Source of the DNA: Phycisphaera sp. | GTDB taxonomy: Bacteria; Planctomycetota; Phycisphaerae; Phycisphaerales; Phycisphaeraceae | Assembly (NCBI GenBank): GCA_016125215.1 | Contig: WGMF01000034.1 | Coordinates: forward strand, 25,207 to 89,206 | DNA length: 64,000 nucleotides | Direction: 5' to 3' | Shown here: in pieces, positions 28,592 to 37,033 of the stretch | Layout of the letters: every line of letters begins with the position of its first letter | Position numbering within the stretch: the stretch's first letter is position 1 | Position numbers and translations under genes: made by a program | The notes under the pieces: model-generated | What the model was told of the DNA's origin: nothing | Databases searched by the model: none | What the model saw: only the letters and a program-made list of their open reading frames with translations

Positions 28592-28604
28592 ACACAGAGC
28601 CGAC

Positions 28605-30194
28605 ATGAGCCGTAGCAATTCGCTGGCAACGGTGGGTCAACCCGGGTCATTGGGAACGGCGGCTAGGTGGGTGCTGGCCGCCGTCGCGGTCAATGCGTTG
28701 TGGCGCTGTGTGCGTTACGGGGTGAACTTTCCCCTCTGGGGCGACGAGGCCTTTGTCGCCATGTCGCTGCTCACGCACGACGTGCGCTCGATGTTCGGGG
28801 CGCTCGACCACGCCCAGGTCGTGCCCGTGGGGTTCATGCTCGCGGAGTTGGCGGTCACGAAGTGGCTTGGGCTAAGCGAGTACGTGCTGCGGTTGATCCC
28901 CTTCATCGCGGGCTTGCTCTCGCTGGTGCTCTATTGGCGGTTGGCGGTGAAGATGCTGCCTCGCTACGGGGCGCTGCTTGCGGTGGCCGTCTTTGCCGCG
29001 TCGTATTACCCGGTGCGCCACGCCGCCGAGGTCAAGCCTTACAGCGTGGACATGCTCGCTGCGCTGGTGATGACGCATATCGCGTGGGGCTTGTGGAGGC
29101 GCCCCGATCGATGGGGGCTGTGGGGTTTATTGGCACCGGTCCTGGGCGCAAGCGTGTGGGTTTCCTACCCCGCCGCATTCGTCGGGGGCGGGCTGGTCGT
29201 GGCGCTGGGGATGCGTGCGATGAGGGTGCAGCGCCGCGCTGCATGGACGGCTCTGGCGTGCGCGCTCGTGCTGGGTTTGAGCTTTATTGCCATGTGGAAG
29301 ATTTCCGGGGCTGACCAGTCCCAGTCCGCAAAAGGGGTCAGCCAACTCCCGCAGTGGGTGCGCGCCTTCCCCGGTATCGAAAAGCCCTGGGGCCTCCCCC
29401 TGCGCTGGTTCATCGACACGCACACAGGCAACTTCATGGCCTACCCGTTCGGCGGGAAGAACTTCGGCAGCACCGGCACGTTTATCCTCGTCATCGTCGG
29501 TATCCTCCGCATGTGGAGGCACCGGCGCGGTGTGCTGGCGGTCCTGCTCTGCCCGTTGCCTGTGATGTTCGTTGCCGCTGCGCTTCACAAATACCCCTAC
29601 GGCGACAGCGCCCGCATCGGCCAGCACGTTGCGCCTGCCATCTGTCTGCTCGCGGGAGTGGGTTTGCTGGTGCTGTTGCAGTATCTCCTCGGCAAGCCGC
29701 GTAAGGTTGCGACAGCGGCGCGCGTCACCGTGGCGCTGCTGTTGATACTGGCTCTGGCCCAGATGGCGCGGGACCTCTCGGTGCCTTACAAATTCTCCGC
29801 CGACGTGGGCGCGCGCAGGGTGATCGGCGAACTGGCCCGACGCGCTTCGCATGATGACCTGTTGGTCTTGTATGCCAACGCCGGGACCGAGGGGAGTGAC
29901 CTGTTCTTGCACTACGGCTCGGGGTCGGGGGTGCGCAACCGGTTTTATGTCCGACGCAACGCGCCGTGCCCGGTGATCGACGCTGTGCTCCCGACCAACC
30001 TGCCCGCTGTGGCCGGTGGGGTCTGGGTCATCTCCTGGCAGGGGGGCGACGCGGCACCCCGCACCGAAGACGTGCTGGAGGCGTATGTCCGAACCCTCGT
30101 GCCGACGCTCGGTGAACCGACGGTCGAGCACCACGACCTCGGCGGGCGGGGCGAAATCCTGACCGTTCACCGCTTCGGGCAACGTACTGAGTGA
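28605..30194 (+). CDS. Multi-pass glycosyltransferase, GT-C fold (PMT-like)
   Basis: 529 residues with about nine membrane helices and a soluble tail. FPLWGDEAFVAMSLL near residue 43 holds the acidic loop motif (Asp-Glu) typical of lipid-linked sugar transferases of the GT-C fold, followed by AEVKPYSVDMLAALVM, another conserved loop. The C-terminal region (RRVIGELARRASHDDLLVLYANAG) resembles the extracytoplasmic domain of these proteins. It is more distant from ArnT than the gene at 25826. Start ATG 28605 lies 13 bases after metF. Function: probable protein or lipid glycosylation outside the membrane. Confidence 0.78.
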   Translation: MSRSNSLATVGQPGSLGTAARWVLAAVAVNALWRCVRYGVNFPLWGDEAFVAMSLLTHDVRSMFGALDHAQVVPVGFMLAELAVTKWLGLSEYVLRLIPFIAGLLSLVLYWRLAVKMLPRYGALLAVAVFAASYYPVRHAAEVKPYSVDMLAALVMTHIAWGLWRRPDRWGLWGLLAPVLGASVWVSYPAAFVGGGLVVALGMRAMRVQRRAAWTALACALVLGLSFIAMWKISGADQSQSAKGVSQLPQWVRAFPGIEKPWGLPLRWFIDTHTGNFMAYPFGGKNFGSTGTFILVIVGILRMWRHRRGVLAVLLCPLPVMFVAAALHKYPYGDSARIGQHVAPAICLLAGVGLLVLLQYLLGKPRKVATAARVTVALLLILALAQMARDLSVPYKFSADVGARRVIGELARRASHDDLLVLYANAGTEGSDLFLHYGSGSGVRNRFYVRRNAPCPVIDAVLPTNLPAVAGGVWVISWQGGDAAPRTEDVLEAYVRTLVPTLGEPTVEHHDLGGRGEILTVHRFGQRTE

Positions 30195-30285
30195 TCGAAC
30201 CGCGCCCAGGTGACAACCGTGTTGAATCCACTAAACTGCTAGGCTTGGTTTTGAACTTTTCACATCCACACCAAGAGGTTTTGAC

Positions 30286-32289
30286 ATGTCATTGCAATGG
30301 GGCATCATCGGCGCGGGCAGCATCGCCGGGGCTTTTGCCGACGGCTTGAAAACATCGACCACGGGCAAACTCGTGGCGGTGGGCAGCCGGGACGAGGCCA
30401 AGGCTCAGAAGTTCGCATCGAGATACGAGGGCGTCACCGCGCACGGTTCTTACGAAGCGCTGCTTGCGGACAACAACGTGCAGGCGGTTTACATCGCCAC
30501 GCCCCATCCCCAGCACGGCGAGTGGGTCATCAAGTCCGCCGAGGCCGGCAAACACATCCTCTGCGAAAAGCCGCTGGGCGTGAACTTCGCGCAGGCGATG
30601 ACGATGGTCCAGGCTGCGAAGGACCACGGCGTGTTTTTCATGGAAGCGTTCATGTACCGCTGCCACCCGCAGACCGCCAGGCTCGTGGAGCTCATCAAGA
30701 GCAAGGCCATCGGCGAGGTGCGCATCATCCAGGCCAGCTTTGCCTTCAACGCCGGCTTCAACCCCAACTCACGCCTTTTCAACAACGACCTGGCCGGCGG
30801 GGGCATCCTCGACGTCGGTACGTACTGCACGTCGATGTCGATCCTCATCGCCGGTGCCGCGCAAGGCCAGGATTTTCTTGAGCCGACCGAGGTCAAGGCG
30901 GTGGGGCACCCGTGCGAGACGGGCGTGGACGGCTACACCGTCGCGGTCGCCAAGTTCCCCGGCAACATCGTCGCGCAGCTTGCGACCGGCGTGCAGGTCG
31001 GCATGGACAACGCCCTGCGCATCTTCGGCAGCGAGGGGTGGATCGTCGTCGATCAGCCCTGGCTCGCTACGGGTCGGCAGGGGGGCAAGTGCAAGATCGT
31101 CGTGAAACGCAAGGGCCAGAAGGACGCGGAGGAAATCTGGATCGAAGAACCCAAGAGCATCTACGGCGTCGAGGCGGACACCGTGGCCGCGCACATCGAG
31201 AACAAACAAGCCCCGTCCCCCGCGATGACGTGGGAAGACACGCTGGCAAACATGCGCTTCCTCGATTCGTGGCGAAGCGCGATCGGCCTGACCTACGAGC
31301 AGGAGAGGGTCGCCCGCCTCATGCCCCTGGCCAACCGCCCGCTTCACTTCAACAAGAAACCCCGCATCCCGCACGGCAAGATCGCGGGCATCGACAAACC
31401 CGTTGCACGCCTGGCGGTCGGCGCGGACTACGCCGGCGGTAACCCGCGCGATGCGTATGCGGTCTACGACGAGTACTTCGAGTTCGGTGGCAACGTCTTT
31501 GACACCTCGTTCCCCTACGGCGGGGGCGCCAGCGATCTTGCGCTGGGCCAGTGGGTCCACAGCCGGGGCGCGGTGAAAGAGGCGGTCATCATCTGCAAGG
31601 GCGCCCACACGCCGCACTGCAACCCCGTCGCGTTCAAGTCCCAGTTCGATCAGTCGATGGAACGCTTCCGTTTGGACCAGGTCGACACGTACATCTGGCA
31701 CCGGGACAACCTCGACATCCCCGTGGGCGAACTCGTCGACGCAACCAACCGCGAGATTGCCAAGGGACGCATCCGGGTCTGGGGCGGGTCGAACTGGACG
31801 CTGGCACGCTTCGACGAAGCGATCGCCTACGCCAAGAAGAACAACCTCCAACCCCCGACGCTCCTGAGCAACAACTTCAGCCTCGCCCGCATGGTCGACC
31901 CGGTGTGGGGCGGGTGCATCGCGGCGTCCGATCCCGAGTCCCGCGCGTGGCTCACGAAGACGCAGGTCAACCTCATCCCGTGGTCGAGCCAGGCACGAGG
32001 CTTCTTCACGCCCCGGGCCGACCCCTCGCCGCAGGAGCAGACCGACAAGGAACTGCTGCGCTGCTGGTACAGCGACGACAACTTTGAGCGCCGCAAGCGC
32101 GCCTACGAAATGGCAGCCAAACGCAAGTGCGACCCGATCTGCATCGCCCTGGCCTACGTGCTCACCCAACCCTTCCCGACCTTCCCGCTCATCGGCCCCC
32201 GCCGAATCAGCGAGCTGCGGTCGTCCATGGGGGCCTTGGATGTCACCCTCACACCCGACGAGGTCAAGTGGCTGAACCTGGAGACGTAA
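30286..32289 (+). CDS. Fusion of a Gfo/Idh/MocA oxidoreductase and an aldo/keto reductase
   Basis: 667 residues with AGAGGT before the ATG. Residues 1-330 are a Gfo/Idh/MocA NAD(P)-dependent dehydrogenase: Rossmann motif WGIIGAGSIAGAFADGL, AVYIATPHPQHGEW, the catalytic HILCEKPLGVN, and FMEAFMYRCHPQ. Residues about 360-667 are an aldo/keto reductase barrel: YFEFGGNVFDTSFPYGGG, LDQVDTYIWHRD, RVWGGSNWT, SLARMVDPVW and QVNLIPWSSQARGFF. No stop or linker break separates them. Normally these are separate enzymes of sugar oxidation and reduction; a single chain could cycle the cofactor between two steps of one sugar interconversion. The usual AKR Lys/Tyr pair is not clear in the second half, so its activity is uncertain. 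Confidence 0.88.
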   Translation: MSLQWGIIGAGSIAGAFADGLKTSTTGKLVAVGSRDEAKAQKFASRYEGVTAHGSYEALLADNNVQAVYIATPHPQHGEWVIKSAEAGKHILCEKPLGVNFAQAMTMVQAAKDHGVFFMEAFMYRCHPQTARLVELIKSKAIGEVRIIQASFAFNAGFNPNSRLFNNDLAGGGILDVGTYCTSMSILIAGAAQGQDFLEPTEVKAVGHPCETGVDGYTVAVAKFPGNIVAQLATGVQVGMDNALRIFGSEGWIVVDQPWLATGRQGGKCKIVVKRKGQKDAEEIWIEEPKSIYGVEADTVAAHIENKQAPSPAMTWEDTLANMRFLDSWRSAIGLTYEQERVARLMPLANRPLHFNKKPRIPHGKIAGIDKPVARLAVGADYAGGNPRDAYAVYDEYFEFGGNVFDTSFPYGGGASDLALGQWVHSRGAVKEAVIICKGAHTPHCNPVAFKSQFDQSMERFRLDQVDTYIWHRDNLDIPVGELVDATNREIAKGRIRVWGGSNWTLARFDEAIAYAKKNNLQPPTLLSNNFSLARMVDPVWGGCIAASDPESRAWLTKTQVNLIPWSSQARGFFTPRADPSPQEQTDKELLRCWYSDDNFERRKRAYEMAAKRKCDPICIALAYVLTQPFPTFPLIGPRRISELRSSMGALDVTLTPDEVKWLNLET

Positions 32290-32499
32290 GTTTGTTATCC
32301 TCATATCGAGCCTTGTCGCATTCCGGGTGTGCGACGGGCGAACGTGGGGCAAGCCCCACGGCTGAATAAAGCTTCGCGTGGAAACCCCGTTGGCGAGCCG
32401 AACCGCCGACGGGAGCCTGAAACCCTCGTTCGGCGACATCGGCCTGTTGATCGCAATAGGCCAACGTCAAAGCCATCCCTCCACGCGGAGTGCTTTTCA

Positions 32500-33927
32500 A
32501 TGCCCGGTTCTATCGTCCCCCTCCCCGTGATGCTCGAAGACGAGCAGGACCGCAAGGCCTACGAACAGCTCGAAGCCCCCAAGGCCATCGTCGTGCGCTA
32601 CGGCTACATGAAGATGATTGCCGAGCTGCCCTACGACGGTGACGCCAAGCCCGGCTGCGGGAGCAAGCTCGTCATCCGCTCGCCGCGCGGCAACGAACTG
32701 GCCACCATGCTCACCACCACCTGCCCCAACGCCGGCTGCGGCAACGCCGTCTCGCGTAAACAGATGCTCCAGTACGTCGAGAACTCCGGCGGGAAGGACT
32801 ACCCCTTCACCACGCAGGGCAAAATCCTCCGTGTCGCCACGGTCGACGACCTCAACGAACAGGCCCGGCTCGACGCCAAAGCGCCCGAAACCCGCAGGAT
32901 CGCCCAGCGCATGATCCGCGAGATGGACCTGCCCATGAAGCTCGTCGAGGTCGAGCAACTGCTCGGCGGGGAACGCATCATCTTCCACTACACCGCGGAA
33001 CAGTGGGTCGACTTCCGTGAACTGGTCCGCCACCTCGCCGGCGAGTTCCAGACGCGGATCGAGATGCACCAGGTCAACGCGCGCGACGAGGCGCGCATCG
33101 TGGCCGACTACGAAAAATGCGGCCAGCACTGCTGCTGCAAACAATTCCTCAAGGTGCTCAAGCCCGTATCGATGCGCAACGCCAAGATCCAGAAAGCCAC
33201 GCTCGACCCGACGAAGATCTCCGGGCGATGCGGCCGACTCATGTGCTGCCTGCGTTACGAAGAAGAATCCTACGACTCGCTGCGCAAGCGCCTGCCCAAC
33301 CGCAACAGCCGTGTGATGACGCCCGACGGCCCGGGCACGGTGCTCGACTCGCAAATCCTGACGCAGCTCGTGCTCATCCAGGTCGACACGCAGGTCAAGC
33401 CGGCAGCCTACCCGGTGGAGAACATCACCGTGATGACCAAGCAGGAGCAGGCTGAGCACCCGCGCCCGGAGGCCCGCTTCCCCGACGGCGGCGGCCGTCC
33501 GCAACGCGGTGAGCGTCGGCCAAGGTCGGGCGAGGGTCGGGGTGACGCGCCGCGTGAACCACGCAGGCCCAAGCCCGGTGAGCCGTTGCGTGATGAAGAG
33601 TCACAAGAGGCCGGCCCCGAGGTTGAGGCAGATCAGGTCTCGTCCGAGCAAGATGACAGTGAGGGTCCGTCTGGCACGGGTGATGATGCGCAACCCCCGT
33701 TCGGCGACGCAGACGACATCGAGACACAGGGTGACGGGACGGTCGGTGAATCCGAAGCGGTGCAGGGCGAGAGCCGCAGCCGAAAGCGTCGAAGGCGTCG
33801 CAGGCGCAGGCGCGGCGGATCGGGACCGGGGGGGTCGAACCCGGGGGGATCGGATCAGGGAAGCTCAGGCCCGGGTGGGCCGGGTCCGGGCGGAACGGGT
33901 TCCGGTGGCGGTGAGCCTTCCGAGTGA
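32500..33927 (+). CDS. PSP1-domain protein (YaaT/RicT-like) with a long disordered tail
   Basis: 475 residues; ATG 32500 follows GGAG. The PSP1 domain (about 20-290) has the YaaT pattern: VVRYGYMKMIAELPYDGD, FHYTAEQWVDFRELVRHLAGEFQTRIEMHQV, DEARIVADYEKCGQHCCCKQF and ISGRCGRLMCCLRYEEE. The two cysteine groups are the metal or iron-sulfur ligands known for the family, which in Bacillus controls mRNA processing. The last 150 residues are Arg/Gly/Glu-rich low complexity with a basic RSRKRRRRRRRR stretch and GG-repeats, a plausible RNA-binding tail. An extra cysteine cluster (CPNAGCGN, about 78-85) in the front part is not typical. Upstream 210 bases hold no gene. Confidence 0.85.
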   Translation: MPGSIVPLPVMLEDEQDRKAYEQLEAPKAIVVRYGYMKMIAELPYDGDAKPGCGSKLVIRSPRGNELATMLTTTCPNAGCGNAVSRKQMLQYVENSGGKDYPFTTQGKILRVATVDDLNEQARLDAKAPETRRIAQRMIREMDLPMKLVEVEQLLGGERIIFHYTAEQWVDFRELVRHLAGEFQTRIEMHQVNARDEARIVADYEKCGQHCCCKQFLKVLKPVSMRNAKIQKATLDPTKISGRCGRLMCCLRYEEESYDSLRKRLPNRNSRVMTPDGPGTVLDSQILTQLVLIQVDTQVKPAAYPVENITVMTKQEQAEHPRPEARFPDGGGRPQRGERRPRSGEGRGDAPREPRRPKPGEPLRDEESQEAGPEVEADQVSSEQDDSEGPSGTGDDAQPPFGDADDIETQGDGTVGESEAVQGESRSRKRRRRRRRRRGGSGPGGSNPGGSDQGSSGPGGPGPGGTGSGGGEPSE

Positions 33928-33964
33928 TCGACCCATACATATGATTAGATCAACCGGCGTCTTG

Positions 33965-34092
33965 TATTCCCCTCTCCCTCTTCAGAGGGAGGGGCCGGGG
34001 GAGGGTGTTCTCTCTTGTATTTGCAGAAGACATCCCCTCCCCCATCCCCTCGCCTTGAAAGGGGAGGGGGATTATTGAAGCTGGTTGCTCTA
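33965..34092 (-). repeat. 125-bp GC-rich dispersed repeat, copy B (inverted relative to copy A)
   Basis: Same two hairpins and the same CTTCTGCAAATACAAGAG-like middle as the copy at 20649-20773, in opposite orientation. It fills the gap between the PSP1 gene and the minus-strand lipoprotein gene, and its edge coincides with that gene's TAG stop. Confidence 0.85.
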
Positions 34093-35097
34093 GGGTTGGA
34101 CCTCGATCACAAGCAGCATCTGGATGCGTTTGCCAAAGCGTGATCCGGAGAGCAGCGCCGCGCCGAGAGAATCGGGTTGCGGGGCGCGTGGCTGGGTGGC
34201 CTCCTGCGGGGGGCTATCGTCAGGTGGTGTGGTTCCATCGACCGTCGGTTCAGGCCCCGGGTTTTGAGCTTCCGGGGTTTGAACTTCCGGGGTTTGAACT
34301 TCCGGGGTTTGGACTTCCGGGGGCGGGGGAGCTTCCGGGGGGGTGAGGGCGATGAGCAGCAGGTGGCTTGGGTCGAGTGTGGCGGTGAGACTGAGTTTTT
34401 TGAATTGCACGCCGTCGAGTTCTTTTTCTTTCGGTGTGCGGACGAGGATCGAGGGTTGCGGGAAGTGGTGGTGGGGTGTGAGGGTGAGCAGGACGCCGTC
34501 GCCGTCGCGCCAGTGGGCACTGACAAGCCACTGAATGCGACCGGGTCGGAAGTCGGTGGGGCAGACCGTGTCGTCATCGTTGACCAGTTTGATGTTCACC
34601 GTTTTGTTGAAGGCGGGAGAGGTGGTCAGGACGATCTTCCCGCCCCCCGGAAGGTTTGTTTCGTTTGAGTCATCGTGGGGTGGGGTGTGGTCGGGCGTGG
34701 GCTGATCGGCTGTGGGATTGTTGGGTGTCACACGGAAGGTCTGCGTCTGCAGGCCCATCACGGACGGGAAGCGGTCGCTGAAGTTTTTCCATTGGGATTT
34801 TTCGACCGTAGCCAGGCGCAAGCCGTTGCGTTGCCAGCGGGCCATCGCCGGCACCGCGGTGTCGATGGATTGCGTCAAGGCCCAGGCTTTTTCCAGGTCC
34901 GAAGCCCACGGCAGGTCGATGCGTGTGACCACGAGCGTGACGCTCCGAGATTTTTTTGCATCGGGGTCGACCGGGTCGGCCGGGGTGTAGGGGCTGGCCA
35001 GGTCGCTGATCCGTGGGTATGTCCGGGTCGGTCGGCCCTTGCCGGCACAGCCCGCGATCAGCACACACCCAAGCGTCACCAAGACCCAACGCTCCAT
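34090..35097 (-). CDS. Hypothetical lipoprotein with a PEVQT repeat tail
   Basis: 335 residues from ATG 35097, preceded by AAGGAG. The signal peptide ends in LIAGC, a lipobox. The globular part (about 30-245) is beta-rich, with SVTLVVTRIDLPWASDLEKAW, DRFPSVMGLQTQTFRV and GGKIVLTTSPAFNKTVNIKLVNDDDTVCP; no family is recognised. A Pro/Glu-rich segment (about 250-300) contains PEVQT three times in tandem, encoded by 15-bp repeats built on CTTCCGGGG (34269-34340). The closing part (SLGAALLSGSRFGKRIQMLLVIEV) returns to a beta pattern. It is probably a periplasm-facing structural or pilotin-like protein; function unknown. Confidence 0.65.
   Translation of the reverse strand: MERWVLVTLGCVLIAGCAGKGRPTRTYPRISDLASPYTPADPVDPDAKKSRSVTLVVTRIDLPWASDLEKAWALTQSIDTAVPAMARWQRNGLRLATVEKSQWKNFSDRFPSVMGLQTQTFRVTPNNPTADQPTPDHTPPHDDSNETNLPGGGKIVLTTSPAFNKTVNIKLVNDDDTVCPTDFRPGRIQWLVSAHWRDGDGVLLTLTPHHHFPQPSILVRTPKEKELDGVQFKKLSLTATLDPSHLLLIALTPPEAPPPPEVQTPEVQTPEVQTPEAQNPGPEPTVDGTTPPDDSPPQEATQPRAPQPDSLGAALLSGSRFGKRIQMLLVIEVQP
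34269..34340 (-). repeat. 15-bp tandem repeat in the lipoprotein gene
   Basis: CTTCCGGGGTTTGAA three times (the third with one change), then two further CTTCCGGGG units. Encodes Pro-Glu-Val-Gln-Thr repeats on the minus strand. Confidence 0.85.
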
Positions 35098-35138
35098 GTC
35101 GCCGGCTCCTTCTCTTTGACGATACACCACCATTCGAT

Positions 35139-36395
35139 TCAGACCGCAATCACCCGTTCCAGCACATCCAACCCGCGGTGGACCTCGTCATCGGTGACGA
35201 CCAGCGCCGGTGCCAGGCGCAGCACGAGCGACTGCGCCGCGTTGATGAGCAGGCCCTTTTCCAGGCACGTGTCCACGACTTCTTTGGCGGACTTGAACCA
35301 CGGTTGGTGTTCGGTTGTCAGTTCGACGCCCACGAACAGGCCCTTGCCTCGAACCTGTTTGATGTGCGGGCAGTTGGCCGCGAAGCGGTTGAGGCGTTCG
35401 ATCATCAGTTGGCCCAGTTGCGAGGCGCGGTGGAGCAGGTTGTCGCGTTCGATGATCTCGAAAATCTTAGCGGCCACCGCCATCGAGAGGCAGTTGCCCC
35501 CGAGCGTGGTGGCGTGGCGCACGACGCCCTGTTTGGCAGCGTCGTAATAAGCCGCCATTTTTTCATTGGCGCACATCACGCCGACGGGCAGGCCGCCGCC
35601 CACGCCCTTGGCCAATGTCATGATGTCGGGCGCGACGCTCCAGTGCTGGTGCGCAAACCACCGCCCCGTGCGACCGCAGCCGGTCCACACCTCGTCGCAG
35701 ACCCACGCAAGGTCGTGCTCATCGCACAACGCCCGCACCCCGGGAAGGTAATCGTCGCTGGGCATGTTGACCCCGCCCTCGCCCTGGATCGGCTCGAGCA
35801 TGACGGCGCAGGTCTCGTGATCGATGGCGTTCTTGAGCGCTGCGAGGTCGTTGAAGGGGACGTGGACGAAGCCCGGCAGGTGGGGCGAAAAACCGGTGCG
35901 GACTTTTTCCTGACCCGTGGCGACCATCCCGCCGAACGAGCGTCCGTGGAAGCTGCCCAGCGCGGTGATGACTTTGTAGCGCCCGTCGGGGCCGGTGGCC
36001 TTGTGCGGTTTGGCTTTGCCGTGCAGGCGTGCGAGTTTGATGGCGGCGTCGTTGGCGTCGGCCCCGCTGTGGCTAAAGAGGCTCCTGCCCGCAAAGCCGT
36101 GGCGGTGGATCGCCCCGGCGATCCGCGTCTGGGGCTCGGTGTGGAAGAGGTTGCCCACGTGCCAGAGGGTCTGCGCCTGTTGGTGGACGGTCTGGACGAG
36201 TTCGGGGTGACAGTGCCCGAGGATCGGCCCGCCGAAGCCGGCAAAGAGGTCGAGGTATTCCTTCCCGTCCGCGTCCCACATCGTCGCGCCTTTGCCCCGC
36301 ACCAGGGCGATGGGATAGCGCACGATGTTGTTCACCATGTATTCGTCGTGGGCGCCGATGATCTGTTGCGTGGTCTTTGTCTGAGGCTTAGTCAT
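35139..36395 (-). CDS. argD: Class III aminotransferase, acetylornithine aminotransferase-like
   Basis: 418 residues from MTKPQTKTTQQ (an ATG five codons upstream at 36410 is the alternative). PLP-enzyme landmarks: LFAGFGGPILGHCHPELV, FHTEPQTRIAG, SHSGADANDAAIKLAR, LGSFHGRSFGGMVATGQ, MLEPIQGEGGVNMP, LAWVCDEVWTGCGRTG and TLAKGVGGGLPVG with the cofactor lysine near residue 263. The pattern fits ArgD-like omega-aminotransferases (arginine or lysine synthesis, or a GABA-type relative). No other arg gene is adjacent. The reading frame is open upstream through a REP palindrome into a RAYT transposase gene, so argD may be expressed from the transposase promoter or even as a fusion. Confidence 0.88.
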   Translation of the reverse strand: MTKPQTKTTQQIIGAHDEYMVNNIVRYPIALVRGKGATMWDADGKEYLDLFAGFGGPILGHCHPELVQTVHQQAQTLWHVGNLFHTEPQTRIAGAIHRHGFAGRSLFSHSGADANDAAIKLARLHGKAKPHKATGPDGRYKVITALGSFHGRSFGGMVATGQEKVRTGFSPHLPGFVHVPFNDLAALKNAIDHETCAVMLEPIQGEGGVNMPSDDYLPGVRALCDEHDLAWVCDEVWTGCGRTGRWFAHQHWSVAPDIMTLAKGVGGGLPVGVMCANEKMAAYYDAAKQGVVRHATTLGGNCLSMAVAAKIFEIIERDNLLHRASQLGQLMIERLNRFAANCPHIKQVRGKGLFVGVELTTEHQPWFKSAKEVVDTCLEKGLLINAAQSLVLRLAPALVVTDDEVHRGLDVLERVIAV

Positions 36396-36410
36396 ATCTG
36401 AATCTTTCAT

Positions 36411-36926
36411 AGACGCGGATGAATACCCGCGTTGAGCGTGTGTTTGTTTTTTTGTATCCGTTTCACTCCACCGCACACCGCCGTGCCGTGGCAGGTATTG
36501 CCCCATAAGGTACTCAAAATGTTTCTGATCCGTGACACGCTTTCGGCTCGCCCCGCGCCCGAACCACGGACCTGTTTGATCGAGCGTCTTACTCAACTCC
36601 GCGCCTAGTCGGCGTTTGAGTGTGTTGCTCACCGTTTTCCATTCCAAGAACTCGCACCAGCTCACGAGCAGATGCGCGTGTGTGGTCGAGGTTGCGATCT
36701 GATGCAGACGCCAACCGTTTTCACAGCAAATTGTCTGGGCCTCGCTCACGAGGATCGTTTGTTTGGGTTGATCGAATATCACCGGTGGGTGGCTGGCGCG
36801 ATCGTTGTATTCCCTGGCCGCCCCGTGATCTTGGGGAAGAACCCCTTCCCCTTTCCGTACATAACCTTGTGGGCGGTCGGGCATCCATGAGCGGTAGGCG
36901 TGGAAGGTGAACAGGTAGACCGCCAT
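36411..36926 (-). CDS. REP-associated tyrosine transposase (RAYT, IS200-like HUH) read in frame into argD
   Basis: About 170 residues: MAVYLFTFHAYRSWMPDRPQ is the start of the Y1-transposase fold, THAHLLVSW the metal-binding HUH histidines, and WFGRGASRKRVTDQKHFEYL the C-terminal part with a candidate catalytic tyrosine. RAYTs cut single-stranded DNA at REP palindromes that flank their own gene, and here such palindromes do flank it (36413-36432 and 36947-37009). The gene has lost or never had a stop: the frame continues across the 3' palindrome (RGYSSAS) into the aminotransferase. TACAAT lies 12 bases before the ATG, and no terminator separates the two. Confidence 0.75.
36413..36432. repeat. 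REP palindrome between RAYT and argD
   Basis: ACGCGGATGAATACCCGCGT, a 20-bp near-palindrome of the same kind as the two at 36947-37009, here with degenerate bases. It lies three bases upstream of an argD start codon. Confidence 0.7.
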
Positions 36927-36946
36927 GTTGTGAATTGTATCGGGGA

Positions 36947-37009
36947 CCGCGGATATTCATCCGCGGCTACAAACAACACAGCTTCACAGCCGCGGATGAA
37001 TATCCGCGG
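36947..37009. repeat. Head-to-head REP pair (BIME-like) upstream of the RAYT gene
   Basis: CCGCGGATATTCATCCGCGG (36947-36966) and its exact reverse complement (36990-37009) are 23 bases apart; the matching arms extend outward to GACCGCGG. Each is itself nearly palindromic, so the region can form one cruciform or two hairpins. Confidence 0.85.
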
Positions 37010-37033
37010 TCTTGGCTCTATCATCCGCACTTT

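Noticed and set aside
35139..36926. One 595-residue aminotransferase
   Set aside because: The first 170 residues are an HUH transposase; both parts have complete family signatures, so two genes are described.
36935..37033. REP sequence as the N-terminus of the membrane protein (RIFIRGYK..., AADEYPRS)
   Set aside because: These residues come from the REP palindromes and appear in the opposite-strand frame as well; the protein is taken to start at 37034.
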